NCBI GenBank assembly: GCA_040772065.1
Contig: JAXGYX010000001.1
Coordinates: 1,426,001-1,490,000, forward strand
Source of the DNA: JAXGYX01 sp040772065
GTDB taxonomy: Bacteria > Bacillota > Clostridia > Saccharofermentanales > Fastidiosipilaceae
Length of the DNA: 64,000 nt
Direction: 5' to 3'
Shown here: in pieces, positions 62,942-64,000 of the stretch
Position numbering within the stretch: the stretch's first letter is position 1
Layout: each line of letters begins with the position of its first letter
Made by a program: the position numbers and the translations under genes
Notes under the pieces: model-generated
Told to the model about the DNA's origin: nothing
Database searches by the model: none
Seen by the model: only the letters and a program-made list of their open reading frames with translations

Positions 62942-63886
62942 TCAGCCGACTCGGCTTTCGATCGCCTGATTCAGGTCTTCGCGCATTTTGATCGCCGCTC
63001 TTCGACAGGCGCCGGCGTAATCTTGCGGATCGCATCCGCTTTCATTCAAATAAGCGCACATAAGGCTGCGGGAGGCGTTGACAATCGCCCCTCTGCCGTT
63101 CTCATCAAAATTGACAGCGACGTCTTCTCCGGTCGCGCCCTGAGCGCCGTATCCCGGGACCAGAATCAAGGTGTTCGGCATGCGCGACCGCAGCGTCTCC
63201 GCCTGCCTCGGCCAGGTCGCTCCAACCACCGCTCCAACCGCGGAATAGCCCAGTTCACCAACAAAAAGCTCTCCCCAGCCTTTGACTTTGTCAGCCATCG
63301 CCTCAAAGACGTGTCGACCATCATTTAGCGCCAAATCCTGCAGATCTCCGGCCGAAGGATTGGAGGTGCGCACCAATATGAAGATCCCTTTTTCACCACC
63401 CGCACTGAAATTCAGAAATGGTTCAACTCCATCAAAGCCAAGATAGGCGTTGACGGTCAACGCGTCTATATCGTATAGCTTTGTGGACATCCCATCATTT
63501 AATTCCGTGCGGCCCAGATAGGCTTGAGCGTAGGCCGACGCGGTCGAGCCAATGTCTCCCCGTTTGCCGTCGGCCACGACCACGAGGTCGTGCTCCCGCG
63601 CGTAGGCGCAGGTTCGTTGAAAAGCGCGCAACCCGGCGGCCCCGTAAACCTCATAGAACGCCATCTGCGGTTTCACAGCCGGGACGATGTCCGCCACCGC
63701 GTCGATCAGTCCACAGTTGAAACGGAAAATGCTCTCCGCCGCGACCTCGAGCGGATCTTCAATCTCATGCTCCACCTGTCGACGAATGAACTCGGGAACA
63801 TAGCTTAATTGTGGATCCAGGCCCATAATCGTTGGATTGCTCTTGTGTTTGATCTCAAGCAGTAATCTGTCTGCGAAATTAATCAT
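62942..63886 (-). CDS. pyrF: Orotidine 5'-phosphate decarboxylase (subfamily 2)
   Basis: The 314-residue protein has the long-form PyrF signature: MGLDPQLSYVPEF, VKPQMAFYEVYG, the catalytic DGKRGDIGSTA (Lys-Asp tetrad), NAYLGFDGVEPFL and a phosphate loop with PGYGAQG. It makes UMP. The ATG at 63886 lies inside the end of pyrC (overlapping stop). Confidence 0.95.
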   Translation of the reverse strand: MINFADRLLLEIKHKSNPTIMGLDPQLSYVPEFIRRQVEHEIEDPLEVAAESIFRFNCGLIDAVADIVPAVKPQMAFYEVYGAAGLRAFQRTCAYAREHDLVVVADGKRGDIGSTASAYAQAYLGRTELNDGMSTKLYDIDALTVNAYLGFDGVEPFLNFSAGGEKGIFILVRTSNPSAGDLQDLALNDGRHVFEAMADKVKGWGELFVGELGYSAVGAVVGATWPRQAETLRSRMPNTLILVPGYGAQGATGEDVAVNFDENGRGAIVNASRSLMCAYLNESGCDPQDYAGACRRAAIKMREDLNQAIESRVG

Positions 63887-64000
63887 TAAATACAACCTTT
63901 CCGGACACGATCGTATATTTCACGCGGCCACTCACCTCCATGCCATGATAAGGCGAGTTATTTGATTTTGACACCATCTTGAACCGATCAATTCTATAGG
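63879..64000 (-). CDS. pyrC: Dihydroorotase, C-terminal fragment (cut by window edge)
   Basis: Forty codons are visible, ending VKYTIVSGKVVFND. NNSPYHGMEVSGRVKYTIV matches the end of amidohydrolase-type dihydroorotases. The stop overlaps the pyrF start. The rest of the gene lies beyond the window. Confidence 0.8.
   Translation of the reverse strand, partial: YRIDRFKMVSKSNNSPYHGMEVSGRVKYTIVSGKVVFND

Noticed and set aside
1..64000. CRISPR array, prophage or integrative element
   Set aside because: No regularly spaced repeats, cas, integrase, phage structural or conjugation genes were found; mobile DNA is limited to IS elements and derivatives.

Overview
The window comes from a bacterial chromosome that is probably a low-to-mid GC member of the Bacillota, most likely Clostridia. 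This is inferred from gene content: an ireB-ruvX-DUF1292 cluster, an infC-rpmI-rplT operon with an attenuated leader, a Bacillus-like tRNA-Glu, a PyrDB/PyrK-type dihydroorotate dehydrogenase and a ClpE-like ATPase. Nearly all chromosomal genes are on the minus strand and are intact and tightly packed, with many 4-bp start/stop overlaps and strong GGAGG-type ribosome binding sites.

Layout. 1-6018 is an insertion-sequence island. It holds a miniature IS30 derivative (cut by the window edge), a complete IS30-family element with an intact transposase, and a decayed IS1202/ISNCY-type element that is itself interrupted by a decayed IS21-type element. 6187-13154 (minus) carries a large secreted propeller/glycosidase-like protein, a CPBP protease, a DUF2156 protein, two DUF1292 proteins, ruvX and ireB. 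13155-18538 has mtaB, an HPr-like gene on the plus strand, rnr, yjbQ and a HAD phosphatase. 18538-23609 has a histone-H1-tailed protein, a GH13 glucosidase, glgX and a membrane-anchored protein. 23859-25503 (plus) has a serine hydrolase and a metallo-beta-lactamase-fold hydrolase. 25527-30888 has bioY and a five-gene cluster: ArsR regulator, SDR, alpha/beta hydrolase, condensation-like acyltransferase and DUF6320 membrane protein. 31253-38141 has glgB, a YusW-like lipoprotein, zupT and an arsR/CoA-disulfide-reductase fusion operon. 38430-44345 has a ClpE-like gene, uvrA and tRNA-Glu(CUC). A second miniature IS30 lies at 44427-45019. 45129-51472 has citrate synthase-aconitase and a TrkH plus two-TrkA potassium operon. 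51567-55319 has trmH-like, rplT, rpmI, infC and hisS; mutY is divergent. 56665-64000 is a pyrimidine operon, read pyrC-pyrF-carB-pyrK-pyrD-pyrE.

How it works together. glgB, glgX and the GH13 enzyme indicate glycogen/alpha-glucan storage and turnover. Citrate synthase and aconitase form the oxidative half-branch leading to glutamate. The pyr genes cover most of de novo UMP synthesis; carA and pyrB are not in the window.

Most notable signals: the paired IS30-derived miniature elements with 13-14 bp target duplications and a solo copy of the same end; an ArsR operator overlapping the promoter of a four-domain persulfide-handling enzyme; an acyltransferase cluster whose acyltransferase has a large acidic insertion; and one palindrome shared by the glgB and hisS upstream regions. 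No CRISPR array, prophage, rRNA or replication origin was seen. All functional calls come from motif recognition by eye, without database searches.
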